Notes under the pieces: model-generated
Told to the model about the DNA's origin: nothing
The model's input: the letters and a program-made list of their open reading frames with translations, nothing else
Databases searched by the model: none
Assembly (NCBI GenBank): GCA_943359405.1
Contig: CALRHO010000005.1
Location: 1-20,788 of the forward strand
Direction of reading: 5' to 3'
Length of the DNA: 20,788 bases
Source: Candidatus Nomurabacteria bacterium
GTDB taxonomy: Bacteria; Patescibacteriota; Minisyncoccia; Phycocordibacterales; UBA918
Made by a program: the position numbers and the translations under genes
Shown: positions 6,692-14,543 of the stretch, piece after piece
How positions within the stretch are numbered: position 1 is the stretch's first letter
How the letters are laid out: every line of letters begins with the position of its first letter

Positions 6692-7297
6692 ATGAAAATC
6701 GGTCCAAAATACAAAATCGCCAAGCGCTTGGGTGCACCTGTCTTTGAAAAGACTCAGACCCAGAAATTTGCCCTCTCGCAAGCTCGTGGTGGAAAGCAGC
6801 AGAAGCGCCCCGGTCAGATGAGTGACTTCAAGAAGCAGCTTATTGAAAAGCAGAAGTTGCGCTATACGTACGGGATCACCGAGCGTCAGCTTGGCCGTTA
6901 CGTAAAAGAGTCAGTTGAAAAGAGTCACCAGCCCGCCGCCCTCCTTATGGAGCGTCTGGAGTCACGTCTTGATAATGTTGTGTACCGCCTCGGCCTCGTT
7001 AAGACCCGTCGCATGGCCCGGCAAGTAGTCAGTCATGGCCACATTAAGGTTAATGGTAAGCGTTACAGCATCCCTTCCCATGAGGTGAAGGTAGGTGACA
7101 TTATTGAGATTCGTGACGGTAGCCGCTCATCAGCGCTCTTTGCCGGAATTGGTGAGTCATACGATGGCGCAGGTGTACCAACCTGGGTCACCTTTGATGC
7201 CAAGAAGATGGCTGGTGAGATCAAGAGTGCCCCGGTTAGCGATATCACGGGTCGCCTCTTTGATGTCGACCAAGTGCTAGAATACTACAGTCGCTAA
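6692..7297 (+). CDS. rpsD: Ribosomal protein S4 (uS4), cysteine-free form
   Basis: A 201-residue primary 16S-binding protein, an early assembly nucleator. The S4 RNA-binding domain is clear: MERLESRLDNVVYRLGLVKT, then RMARQVVSHGHIKVNGK, then VKVGDIIEIRDGSR. RLFDVDQVLEYYSR ends the protein in family fashion. The N-terminal zinc finger cysteines of some S4 proteins are absent (MKIGPKYKIAKRLGAPVFEK), so it is the zinc-independent form. It lies 15 bases after rpsK. Confidence 0.98.
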   Translation: MKIGPKYKIAKRLGAPVFEKTQTQKFALSQARGGKQQKRPGQMSDFKKQLIEKQKLRYTYGITERQLGRYVKESVEKSHQPAALLMERLESRLDNVVYRLGLVKTRRMARQVVSHGHIKVNGKRYSIPSHEVKVGDIIEIRDGSRSSALFAGIGESYDGAGVPTWVTFDAKKMAGEIKSAPVSDITGRLFDVDQVLEYYSR

Positions 7298-7329
7298 TCG
7301 TTCTTTTGTAAGCCGTTAAGTGCATCTTT

Positions 7330-8286
7330 ATGTTGGAAACCAATGTCACCCTTCCCTCAAAGCCCCGCGTAGTCACCCAAGAAGAATTCCGCGGCGTGTT
7401 TGAAATCGACGGCCTTCACCCTGGCTACGGCCATACCCTCGGCAACTCACTCCGCCGTATCATCCTCTCTTCTCTCCCGGGCGCTGCCATTACCCAAGTC
7501 AAAATTGAGGGTATTGCGCACGAGTTTTCGGCCATCGACGGCGTGCAAGAGGACGTAATCACCATCCTCCTCAACCTCAAGCGCATTCGTCTCAAGCTCC
7601 ACGGAGACGAGCCGGTAACCATTAGCCTCAAGAAGTCAGGCGTTGGCATCGTAACTGCTGGCGATCTTAAGGTTCCTACACAAATTGAGATCCTTTCACC
7701 AGAGCAACCAATTGCTGAACTCACCACTAAGAACGCCTCACTCGAAATGGAGATCCGTGTCGAAAAGGGTCTTGGCTACGTACCACGTGAGGTGCATCAG
7801 CGTGACAAGGTTGAGATCGGTACTATTGCGATGGATGCCGTCTTTACGCCGATCCGCCGTGCTAACTACGAAGTTGAGAACATGCGCGTTGGTGATCGAA
7901 CTGATTACAATCGTCTTCGCATCTTCATTGAAACTGATGGTACCTTCTCACCACAGGAGGCACTTGAGAAGTCAATCGAAATCATGATTCACCAGCTCAA
8001 GGCTATTATTGGCTTTCAGGAGCAATACTCTACGGAGACCGCTGCGGAGGTTCCGGTCGTTGCCCCGAAGGCTGGCGCTGACCAAGAGGTACTCAAGACT
8101 CGCATTGAGGCACTTGACCTCACCAGTCGCACCCTCCAGGCACTTGAGGAGGCCAGTATCCGCACAATTGGTGGCCTTGTGCGCAAGACAAAAGATGATA
8201 TTCTGGCGCTCGACGGCATCGGCCCCAAAGGTCTTGATGAAATCGTTGCGCTTCTCGAGAAGATGGGACTTAATCTTGCTGAATAA
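7330..8286 (+). CDS. rpoA: RNA polymerase alpha subunit
   Basis: A 318-residue subunit that dimerises to nucleate RNA polymerase assembly. The N-terminal domain shows HPGYGHTLGNSLRRIILSSL and AITQVKIEGIAHEFSAIDGV, and later DRTDYNRLRIFIETDG. After a linker around residues 240-255, the C-terminal domain (about 255-318) has the helix-hairpin-helix ALDGIGPKGLDEIVALLEKM that binds UP elements and activators. Both domains are complete. It lies between rpsD and rplQ as in most bacteria, only five bases before rplQ. Confidence 0.98.
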   Translation: MLETNVTLPSKPRVVTQEEFRGVFEIDGLHPGYGHTLGNSLRRIILSSLPGAAITQVKIEGIAHEFSAIDGVQEDVITILLNLKRIRLKLHGDEPVTISLKKSGVGIVTAGDLKVPTQIEILSPEQPIAELTTKNASLEMEIRVEKGLGYVPREVHQRDKVEIGTIAMDAVFTPIRRANYEVENMRVGDRTDYNRLRIFIETDGTFSPQEALEKSIEIMIHQLKAIIGFQEQYSTETAAEVPVVAPKAGADQEVLKTRIEALDLTSRTLQALEEASIRTIGGLVRKTKDDILALDGIGPKGLDEIVALLEKMGLNLAE

Positions 8287-8291
8287 TCATT

Positions 8292-8648
8292 ATGCGACAC
8301 GCTAACAAGAACCGAACCCTCTCTAGGGACAAAAATGGACGAGCAGCGCTCTTGCGTGGGCTCTGCGTCTCGCTTATTCGTGACGGGCAGATTACGACCA
8401 CCTACGCCAAGGCTAAGGAAGTACAACCACGGATTGAGCGCCTGATTACTATTGCTAAGACCGATACGGTAGCCACTCGTCGTGTTGCTGCTGCTCGTCT
8501 CGGTAGTCCAAGCGATGCGATTATGAAGACACTCTTTGTAACCCTCGCTCCTAAGTTTGCTGCACGTAAGGGTGGATACACTCGTGTCGTAAAAATGGGT
8601 CGACTTCCTTCGGGTCGCGACAGTGCTGCCATCAGCTTCGTTGAATAA
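8292..8648 (+). CDS. rplQ: Ribosomal protein L17 (bL17)
   Basis: A 118-residue protein of the large subunit near the exit tunnel. MRHANKNRTLSRDKNGRAAL matches the start of L17. TTTYAKAKEVQPRIERLIT matches the conserved helix, and RKGGYTRVVKMGRLPSGRDS the terminal signature. It starts five bases after the rpoA stop, suggesting translational coupling. Confidence 0.98.
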   Translation: MRHANKNRTLSRDKNGRAALLRGLCVSLIRDGQITTTYAKAKEVQPRIERLITIAKTDTVATRRVAAARLGSPSDAIMKTLFVTLAPKFAARKGGYTRVVKMGRLPSGRDSAAISFVE

Positions 8649-8658
8649 TATTGCACGT

Positions 8659-9021
8659 ATGAAGACTAAACCTACCAGTAAAAGCTACACGATTGATGCC
8701 GCCGGCAAGCGCCTCGGCAAAGTAGCTACCGAAGCTGCCGCTATCCTGATCGGCAAGAAAGACGTTGACTATGCGCCACACATTGTTAACGATGTGACCG
8801 TGTCCATCGTGAATGCTGCCAAGCTTGACGTACCTGAGAAGAAGGGTACCGAGGTCTACCAGCGCTACTCTGGTTACCCGGGCGGGCTCAAGAACGAGCC
8901 ACTTAAGCATCTGGCCACCCGCCGTGGCTATGCCGAGGTGATTCGTCGCACTGTTTCGGGTATGCTCCCGAAGAACAAGCACCGTCAGCGCCTTATGGCT
9001 CAGTTGGTGGTGACCGAGTAA
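8659..9021 (+). CDS. rplM: Ribosomal protein L13 (uL13)
   Basis: A 120-residue early-assembly protein of the 50S subunit, somewhat shorter than the E. coli protein (142). GKRLGKVATEAAAILIGKKD and VNDVTVSIVNAAKLDVPEKK match the core. YQRYSGYPGGLKNEP and VSGMLPKNKHRQRLMAQLVV match the signature region. The start is ATG at 8659; an in-frame upstream extension would overlap rplQ and does not resemble L13. The rplM-rpsI pair often forms its own operon; here it continues the alpha block. Confidence 0.97.
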   Translation: MKTKPTSKSYTIDAAGKRLGKVATEAAAILIGKKDVDYAPHIVNDVTVSIVNAAKLDVPEKKGTEVYQRYSGYPGGLKNEPLKHLATRRGYAEVIRRTVSGMLPKNKHRQRLMAQLVVTE

Positions 9022-9039
9022 TCCATTTTTATCATCACT

Positions 9040-9447
9040 ATGACTACCAAGAAAACTGTCTACATCGAAGGCATCGGCCGCCGCAAGACCGCTACCGCCC
9101 GTGTTCGTCTCACTCCAGCCACCAAGCCTTCGTTTGTGGTCAATGGTAAGGAGCTTTCGGCCTACTTCCCCCACGAATCACTCCGGGCCACGACCGAGTC
9201 TATCTGGGCCCTCAAGGATCTCGGTATCGAGCACTACCACGTTGAGGCGCATGTAACCGGTGGCGGTATCGCCGCCCAGGCAGAAGCTATCCGCCTCGGC
9301 ATTGCCCGCGCCCTCGTCAAGGAGAGCGCACCGCGTCGCACCGCCCTCAAGAAGGAGGGCTTCCTCAAGCGCGATCAGCGCGCCGTCGAACGCAAGAAGT
9401 TCGGTCTCAAGAAGGCCCGCAAGCGACCAGCCTGGTCCAAGCGTTAA
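9040..9447 (+). CDS. rpsI: Ribosomal protein S9 (uS9)
   Basis: A 135-residue protein of the 30S head whose C-terminal tail reaches the P-site tRNA. EGIGRRKTATARVRLTP, HVTGGGIAAQAEAIRLGIAR and the basic tail ending KKARKRPAWSKR are diagnostic; the final SKR matches the universally conserved end. It is the last gene of the ribosomal block and is followed within a few bases by a terminator. Confidence 0.98.
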   Translation: MTTKKTVYIEGIGRRKTATARVRLTPATKPSFVVNGKELSAYFPHESLRATTESIWALKDLGIEHYHVEAHVTGGGIAAQAEAIRLGIARALVKESAPRRTALKKEGFLKRDQRAVERKKFGLKKARKRPAWSKR

Positions 9448-9449
9448 GA

Positions 9450-9474
9450 CAAAAGCCCCTCCAAGGGGCTTTTG
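9450..9474 (+). terminator. Terminator of the ribosomal operon
   Basis: CAAAAGCCCC (9450-9459) pairs perfectly with GGGGCTTTTG (9465-9474) around a five-base loop. The A-rich and T-rich ends would also allow it to act on the opposite strand. Confidence 0.9.
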
Positions 9475-9479
9475 TTACG

Positions 9480-9772
9480 CTTGGACGGCCGGAGCGATGC
9501 AACGAGCCCGCTTTCTAGCGAGGGTCACTGCGAGGCGGAGTCGACAGCACTTAGTATTTATGCGTAGGTAAATAATACTTAATGATTGGTGACCGAAACG
9601 GTAAATCAGCAAACAATTATGTTTAGCGACTTGGAGGGAAACAATATTTAGACAAAACACCCTTTGTGATGTTTTGTTAATTTGTTCCTAGTGCCTTTGC
9701 AATGAGCAAAGCCAGGGGATTTTGAGTTATCGTTGCAAAACAAAACTTACTATTAGTAATAGAATCATCTGC
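9480..9772. other. Non-coding stretch with several hairpins
   Basis: No convincing gene. The first 65 bases are GC-rich and contain an imperfect stem, CCCGCT with AGCGAGGG (one bulge), around 9509-9526. AGTATTTA (9553-9560) has an imperfect partner at 9569-9579. ACAAAACA (9652-9659) pairs perfectly with TGTTTTGT (9670-9677). CTTTGC (9695-9700) pairs with GCAAAG (9706-9711). I recognise no tRNA, tmRNA, SRP or RNase P signature. It may hold a small RNA or decayed sequence next to the acetyltransferase remnant. Confidence 0.4.
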
Positions 9773-9984
9773 ATGGAAGGCCGCCCTGAGAAACCACCAA
9801 CATTCATTATGCAAGAGCCAACAATTGATGATGAAGTTGGACTTGCTCCAATGCATATTAGGGCCTGGAGGGAAACATACACAACACCTGAGTCTGGGCT
9901 AACGGAAGAAATGGTAGACGAGCTACTCATTTTGTAAAAATCGATAAACCTGCTCAAATGTGGAGAGATAAACTCCCTACATAG
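9773..9984 (+). pseudogene. Truncated, frameshifted GNAT acetyltransferase remnant
   Basis: From ATG 9773 the frame gives an N-terminus ending in FIMQEPTIDDEVGLAPMHIR, then AWRETYTTPESGLTEEMVDE. This resembles the first strand and helix of GNAT N-acetyltransferases (pattern TIDDA..LA.MH..SWRETY). The frame stops at 9937 after about 54 residues. A neighbouring frame continues plausibly for 18 residues (FVKIDKPAQMWRDKLPT) to a stop at 9982-9984. The acetyl-CoA-binding part of the family is absent. The most likely reading is a decayed gene with a frameshift near 9930 and loss of its 3' part. The bases from 9985 to the grpE promoter at 10123 show nothing further. Confidence 0.5.
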
Positions 9985-10122
9985 AAATGCTTAGGCCAGC
10001 CGATGCTCCAACACACTAGTAATTGCGGCAACCTGATCACTGTTGGAAATTAATCTCAAAGCAATCATATATATTCGATCTCACCAGCACCATTCGCGCC
10101 ACGCAGCCTCAATATGATGTCT

Positions 10123-10151
10123 TTGACAACCATCAGTTTCGAATTTATAAT
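10123..10151 (+). promoter_or_regulatory. Consensus promoter of grpE, leaderless
   Basis: TTGACA (10123-10128), exactly 17 bases, TATAAT (10146-10151): a perfect sigma-70 consensus. The ATG of grpE follows eight bases after the -10 box, so transcription should begin at or within two bases of the start codon. Confidence 0.9.
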
Positions 10152-10159
10152 ACAAAAGT

Positions 10160-10726
10160 ATGGTGAATGACAAAGACCGTAATGACCTCGACGAGTTCGA
10201 GCTCACCAACGATGAAGTATCTGAAGAAATTAGTATAAATTCTGAAATTGACGAAGTAGAAGGTCGCTTAGAAGACAAGGTAAAGAAGCTCCGCAGCGAC
10301 CTCGCTGAAGCCCAGGCAGAGAAGCGTGAGGCCCTAGAGCAGCTCCAGCGTGAGCGGGCAGACCTCCTCAATACCAAAAAGCGACTGGAGGAGCAGACTC
10401 GTCTCGACCGTGAGCGAGCAATCGCGCGCCATGTCGAAGAACTCTTGCCACTCTGTGACAGCTTTGACATGGCTATGAACGATCCTGCATGGCAGCATGC
10501 CGACCCAACCTGGCGCAAAGGTGTGGAAGGTATGTACGCTCAACTCATGGGACTGCTTGCCAGTTATGGCGTAACCGTCCTTGCTCCTGTGGGTGAGACT
10601 TTCAACCCCCATGAGCACGAAGCGCTTATAGACAATGGCGGCGACAGCAAAATAACTGCCGTTATCCAAAAAGGCTATAAGCGGGGTGAACTCGTCATCA
10701 GACCAGCACGAGTCGCCGTGGGGTAG
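10160..10726 (+). CDS. grpE: Nucleotide exchange factor GrpE
   Basis: A 188-residue co-chaperone that releases ADP from DnaK. An acidic N-terminus is followed by a long helix predicted to form the dimeric coiled coil (about 30-90, with KVKKLRSDLAEAQAEKREAL). The C-terminal beta domain shows the signature around GETFNPHEHEAL, then VIQKGYKRGELVIRPARVAV. Length is normal. It lies upstream of dnaK with a 95-base gap that has no obvious terminator, so co-transcription is likely. The start codon directly follows the consensus promoter. Confidence 0.97.
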   Translation: MVNDKDRNDLDEFELTNDEVSEEISINSEIDEVEGRLEDKVKKLRSDLAEAQAEKREALEQLQRERADLLNTKKRLEEQTRLDRERAIARHVEELLPLCDSFDMAMNDPAWQHADPTWRKGVEGMYAQLMGLLASYGVTVLAPVGETFNPHEHEALIDNGGDSKITAVIQKGYKRGELVIRPARVAVG

Positions 10727-10821
10727 GGAAGCAACACGACCAGTGATACCGACTTATTCTGTAGCGTTTGAACCTGGAAACTAAAGCACATTAGCACTGT
10801 ACCTAACGTATCAATATACCT

Positions 10822-12693
10822 ATGGCAAAAATTCTTGGCATCGACCTTGGCACCACCAACTCAGCAATGGCTATCATTGAACTTGGTGAACCAAGCATAA
10901 TCGAAAATGCAGAAGGAAACCGCACCACGCCGTCAGTGGTGGCAATTTCTAAGACGGGCGAACGCCTCGTTGGCCAAATCGCCAAACGCCAAGCGGTTAC
11001 CAACCCCACCAACACCATCTACGGAATCAAGCGCTTTATGGGTCACACCTTTAGCGAGCAGGCTGTCCAAAGTGACAAAGCCATTGTTCCTTATGAGGTG
11101 AAGGAAGGGAAGGATGGTGGCGCTCTGGTGATGATGGGTGGCAAAGAGTACCGTCCGGAGGAGGTCTCAGCAATGATTCTTGCTAAGCTCAAGAGCGATG
11201 CTGAGGCTAAGACTGGTGAAAAAATCACCGAGGCGGTGATTACCGTACCCGCTTACTTTAATGATGCGCAGCGCAAAGCAACCCAGGATGCCGGCAAGAT
11301 TGCCGGCCTAGAGGTCAAGCGCATCATCAACGAACCAACCGCCGCCGCGCTCGCCTATGGCTTTAACAAGAAGAAAGATGAAAAGATTGTTGTCTTTGAC
11401 TTCGGTGGTGGCACCTTTGACGTCACAGTACTCGAAGTCGGTGACGATGTCGTGGAGGTACGCTCAACCGATGGTGACGCCCATATGGGTGGTCGCGATA
11501 TCGACCAGGGGATTGTTCGTCACCTCATTGAGGAATTTAAGAAGGAGACTGGCGTGGACCTCAGTAAGGACCGCCTCGCTCTCCAGCGCCTCGATGAGGC
11601 GGCTGAGAAGGCCAAGCACGACCTCTCGACCACCCTCGAGAGCACCATCAACATTCCCTTCATCTCACAGGGGAGCGACGGCCCCCTCCACATGGAGTAC
11701 AAACTCACCCGAGCCAAACTCGAAGACCTGGCGCGTGAGTTTATCGAGAAGTCAATCATGATAACCAAACGCGCACTCGAGGCATCGGGTCTCCAAAAGA
11801 ACGACATCAACGAAATCATTCTCGTCGGTGGGCAGACACGCATGCCAGCAATTGTTGAAGCTGTGAAGCAACTGTTTGGCAAAGAGCCAAACAAGAGTGT
11901 AAACCCCGATGAGGTCGTTGCCCTCGGTGCCGCCATCCAGGCTGGCATTTTCCAAGGTGACGTAAAGGATATTACGCTTGTGGATGTGATTCCACTCTCA
12001 CTGGCAATCGAGACCATGGGTGGCGTCGCGACAAAACTGATTGAAAAAAACACCCACATACCAACCCGCAAATCACAAGTCTTCTCAACGGCTGCCGACA
12101 ATCAAACCCAGACCGAAATTCACATTACCCAAGGTGAGCGACCAATGGCCAACGACAACAAATCACTCGGGCGCTTTGTGCTCGATGGTATTCCACCAGC
12201 ACCCCGTGGTGTTCCGCAGGTAGAAGTCACCTTCGATGTCGATAGCAACGGTGTTCTTAACGTTACTGCCAAGGATAAATCGACCGGAAAAGAACAGTCA
12301 ATTCGTATTGAAGCGACTTCTGGACTAACCGATGCCGATATTGAGCGCATGAAGCAAGATGCCGAGGCACATGCAGCCGAAGATAACCGCAAGAAGGAAC
12401 TCATCGATATCCGCAACCAAGCTGAGCAGCTTATCTACACCACCGAAAAAGCACTCAAGGAGCACAGCGAACGCATCCCTGTTGAGGTAAAAGCAGAGAT
12501 TGAAGACAAGCTACGGATTGTCCAAGAGACCAAGGACAAGGACGATAAGGCAGCTATCGAAACAGCCAGCGATGCTCTCTCGTCGGCACTTTCGAAGATT
12601 GGTGAAGTGATCCAGAAAGCTAACGAGGAGTCGGCGAAAAATCCTACCGATACCACCAGCGACGCACCGTCGGAAGAAAAAAAGGACTCGTAG
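10822..12693 (+). CDS. dnaK: Chaperone protein DnaK (Hsp70)
   Basis: A 623-residue ATP-driven chaperone. The ATPase domain starts with [19 protein letters not shown] and contains [20 protein letters not shown], the [18 protein letters not shown] phosphate loop and [20 protein letters not shown]. The substrate-binding domain begins near [20 protein letters not shown] and runs through [20 protein letters not shown]; the helical lid extends to the end. The C-terminus is short and acidic/lysine-rich. Start ATG follows ACCT with no Shine-Dalgarno. It lies between grpE and dnaJ. A CIRCE-like half site (TTAGCACT, 10791-10798) lies upstream but has no second half. Confidence 0.99.
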   Translation: MAKILGIDLGTTNSAMAIIELGEPSIIENAEGNRTTPSVVAISKTGERLVGQIAKRQAVTNPTNTIYGIKRFMGHTFSEQAVQSDKAIVPYEVKEGKDGGALVMMGGKEYRPEEVSAMILAKLKSDAEAKTGEKITEAVITVPAYFNDAQRKATQDAGKIAGLEVKRIINEPTAAALAYGFNKKKDEKIVVFDFGGGTFDVTVLEVGDDVVEVRSTDGDAHMGGRDIDQGIVRHLIEEFKKETGVDLSKDRLALQRLDEAAEKAKHDLSTTLESTINIPFISQGSDGPLHMEYKLTRAKLEDLAREFIEKSIMITKRALEASGLQKNDINEIILVGGQTRMPAIVEAVKQLFGKEPNKSVNPDEVVALGAAIQAGIFQGDVKDITLVDVIPLSLAIETMGGVATKLIEKNTHIPTRKSQVFSTAADNQTQTEIHITQGERPMANDNKSLGRFVLDGIPPAPRGVPQVEVTFDVDSNGVLNVTAKDKSTGKEQSIRIEATSGLTDADIERMKQDAEAHAAEDNRKKELIDIRNQAEQLIYTTEKALKEHSERIPVEVKAEIEDKLRIVQETKDKDDKAAIETASDALSSALSKIGEVIQKANEESAKNPTDTTSDAPSEEKKDS

Positions 12694-12703
12694 GTGAGTG
12701 CAT

Positions 12704-12744
12704 TTTGACGAAAGTTTTCACCTCATTTTAGAGTTTTCGTCAAA
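12704..12744. promoter_or_regulatory. Inverted repeat between dnaK and dnaJ (operator or stem-loop)
   Basis: TTTGACGAAA (12704-12713) and its exact complement TTTCGTCAAA (12735-12744), 21 bases apart. It ends one base before the -35 box of the dnaJ promoter. No strong T-run follows, so it is a poor terminator. Its place fits a repressor site controlling dnaJ, analogous in role but not sequence to CIRCE/HrcA. A hairpin ending dnaK mRNA is the alternative. Confidence 0.55.
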
Positions 12745-12745
12745 T

Positions 12746-12774
12746 TTGCGACCCTCCCTGGTCTGTGCCATACT
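12746..12774 (+). promoter_or_regulatory. dnaJ promoter
   Basis: TTGCGA (12746-12751), 17 bases, CATACT (12769-12774), which would give a leader of about 20-25 bases before the ATG at 12804. It touches the inverted repeat at 12704-12744. Confidence 0.5.
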
Positions 12775-12803
12775 CGAAGCACTTAGCCACTAATTCCACC
12801 GCT

Positions 12804-13886
12804 ATGAAGGACTACTACGCCATCCTGGGCCTCCAGCGGGGGGCCTCAAAAGACGAGGTAAAAAAGGCTTTCCGTAAGCTGGCTTCCCAGTACCATCCCG
12901 ATAAGGCTACCGGTAACGAGGAGAAATACAAAGAGATCACCGAGGCCTACGCGGTCTTGGGTGACGACAAGAAGAAGGCTGAATATGATACCTATGGACA
13001 CGCCTTCCAAAACGCTGGTGGACCAGGCGCCGGCTTTGGTGGCTTTCAGTGGGGTAACTTCGACTTCTCTCAAGCTGGCTTTGGTAACGGGCAGTCGTTT
13101 GAGTTTGATCTGGGTGATATCTTCGAAAGCTTTGGGTTTAGCGGTGGTGGCGCTCGTCGCCCTTCACGCGGTCGAGACATCTCGATTGATATCAACCTTA
13201 CGTTCCGTGAAGCCATCTTTGGCATAACCCGCCGTATCCTGCTGACCAAAAACAGTGCGTGTACGCACTGCAGTGGCACTGGCGCCAAGGCTGGTACCGA
13301 GATGATGAGCTGCAGTACCTGTGGTGGACACGGTAAAATCCGCGAAGCTCGTCAGAGCGTCATGGGCAACTTCACCACCGTACGCGAATGCGCCACCTGT
13401 CGCGGTACCGGCAAGATACCAAAGGAGCGCTGCGGCCACTGTGCTGGGGCTGGCGTCATGCGTCAGCAAGAGGAGATCGAAGTAAAAGTACCAGCTGGGG
13501 TAGAGAACGGCGAGATGGTGCGTCTCACTGGTCGTGGTGAAGCTACACTCGGCGGCCAACCAGGTGACCTCTACGTTAAACTCCATGTCGAGAGTCATAA
13601 GACCATCAAGCGCGACGGCACTACGCTGACGACTACCATGCCGGTAAAACTAACCGACGCACTCCTCGGGTCTACCTACGAGGTGGAGACTATGGATGGG
13701 ACCGAGAGCGTACTCGTACCCGCCGGCATTACTCACGGAGAACAACTACGCATCAAAGGAAAAGGGGTACCCGGCGCTCGCGGTACCCGCGGCGACTTCC
13801 TTGTCACCGTCAAAATTGAGACTCCCAAGCAACTTTCACGCGCCGCCCGCAAACTCGTTGAAGAACTTCGAAACGAAGGTCTCTAA
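12804..13886 (+). CDS. dnaJ: Chaperone protein DnaJ (Hsp40)
   Basis: A 360-residue co-chaperone that delivers substrates to DnaK and stimulates its ATPase. The J domain starts KDYYAILGLQRGASKDEVKK and contains the essential HPD (QYHPDKATG). A G/F-rich region (about 70-115) follows. Four zinc repeats are intact: CTHCSGTG, CSTCGGHG, CATCRGTG and CGHCAGAG. The C-terminal substrate domain includes RLTGRGEATLGGQPGDLYVK. I chose ATG 12804 because the J domain begins there; an in-frame GTG at 12765 lies inside the promoter. A terminator follows closely. Confidence 0.98.
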   Translation: MKDYYAILGLQRGASKDEVKKAFRKLASQYHPDKATGNEEKYKEITEAYAVLGDDKKKAEYDTYGHAFQNAGGPGAGFGGFQWGNFDFSQAGFGNGQSFEFDLGDIFESFGFSGGGARRPSRGRDISIDINLTFREAIFGITRRILLTKNSACTHCSGTGAKAGTEMMSCSTCGGHGKIREARQSVMGNFTTVRECATCRGTGKIPKERCGHCAGAGVMRQQEEIEVKVPAGVENGEMVRLTGRGEATLGGQPGDLYVKLHVESHKTIKRDGTTLTTTMPVKLTDALLGSTYEVETMDGTESVLVPAGITHGEQLRIKGKGVPGARGTRGDFLVTVKIETPKQLSRAARKLVEELRNEGL

Positions 13887-13906
13887 ACATTTCTCTAAAC
13901 AAAAAA

Positions 13907-13934
13907 CTCCACGTTATGTACGTGGATTTTTTTG
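13907..13934 (+). terminator. Terminator after dnaJ
   Basis: TCCACGT (13909-13915) pairs perfectly with ACGTGGA (13921-13927) around TATGT, followed by seven T; a run of A precedes it. This separates the chaperone genes from the membrane-protein group. Confidence 0.9.
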
Positions 13935-13970
13935 TATAAACTGAAGTGGAAGTGGAGAACCTCTAGTACT

Positions 13971-13999
13971 TTTACGGAGCACTGCCGGTATACTATAAC
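13971..13999 (+). promoter_or_regulatory. Promoter upstream of the 161-residue membrane protein
   Basis: TTTTAC (13971-13976), 17 bases, TATAAC (13994-13999); an overlapping TATACT at 13989-13994 is another possible -10. The ATG at 14022 lies 22 bases after the -10 box. Confidence 0.5.
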
Positions 14000-14021
14000 T
14001 GCACTTTATTTCGCGTCCACT

Positions 14022-14507
14022 ATGGACTTCGCAGACTTACTCCACCTTGCGTACGAATGTCTCTACTTCCTTATCGTTTTTGGTATCTTTGTAGTAATTG
14101 CCATCGCAAAGGGTCGGCAAGCAATCATCAACGTGATTGCAAGCCTCTATCTTGCTCTTCTCCTGTCCATCCATTTCCCGTACTACGAGCAACTCTTTGC
14201 CTCAGCTGAGGCACCCACCACGCTCGCGCTCCTGAAACTCGGCAGTTTTCTCGTCTTTACAGTGTTTGCGCTCATTCTATTTATCCGCATTATGCCGTCT
14301 GAGTTTCTGGAAGGAAAGTTTGAGAGCTTTGGCAAAAAGATTTTACTCTCGCTCGTTGCTACGGTACTCGTTATGGTCTACAGCTTCACTATTCTCCCCG
14401 TCAGCGAATTCCTCAATCCTGATACTCCGCTACAGGTAGCGTTTGGTCAGGAGGGTTGGTTTTTCTGGTGGCTCTTGGTACCACTGATTGTGCTGTTCCT
14501 CGTCTAG
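14022..14507 (+). CDS. Unknown multi-pass membrane protein
   Basis: A 161-residue hydrophobic protein with about four transmembrane segments: LYFLIVFGIFVVIAIA, NVIASLYLALLLSI, LLKLGSFLVFTVFALILFI and LLSLVATVLVMVYSFTILPV, plus a hydrophobic end (WWLLVPLIVLFLV). The size and the AKGRQAIINVIASLYLALLL segment vaguely recall CvpA-like proteins, but I would not assign it. The start is ATG 14022, which follows the promoter; a longer in-frame reading from 13932 would begin in the dnaJ terminator. An imperfect hairpin (GGATAA 14507-14512 with TTATCC 14531-14536) follows before the next gene. Confidence 0.65.
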   Translation: MDFADLLHLAYECLYFLIVFGIFVVIAIAKGRQAIINVIASLYLALLLSIHFPYYEQLFASAEAPTTLALLKLGSFLVFTVFALILFIRIMPSEFLEGKFESFGKKILLSLVATVLVMVYSFTILPVSEFLNPDTPLQVAFGQEGWFFWWLLVPLIVLFLV

Positions 14508-14543
14508 GATAAGGGTAGTCGTCTACGTTTTTATCCGAGCACT

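Noticed and set aside
8632..9174. 180-codon minus-strand frame over rplM/rpsI
   Set aside because: It overlaps two unmistakable ribosomal protein genes and resembles no protein.
9480..9550. tRNA or other known structured RNA after the ribosomal operon
   Set aside because: No acceptor/T-loop pattern or known RNA signature could be built from the sequence.
10791..10798. TTAGCACT upstream of dnaK as a CIRCE element
   Set aside because: Only one half of the CIRCE palindrome is present; no GAGTGCTAA follows at the required spacing.
11520..12101. 193-codon minus-strand frame inside dnaK
   Set aside because: The dnaK gene is certain on the plus strand; this is a codon-bias shadow with serine/arginine-rich composition.
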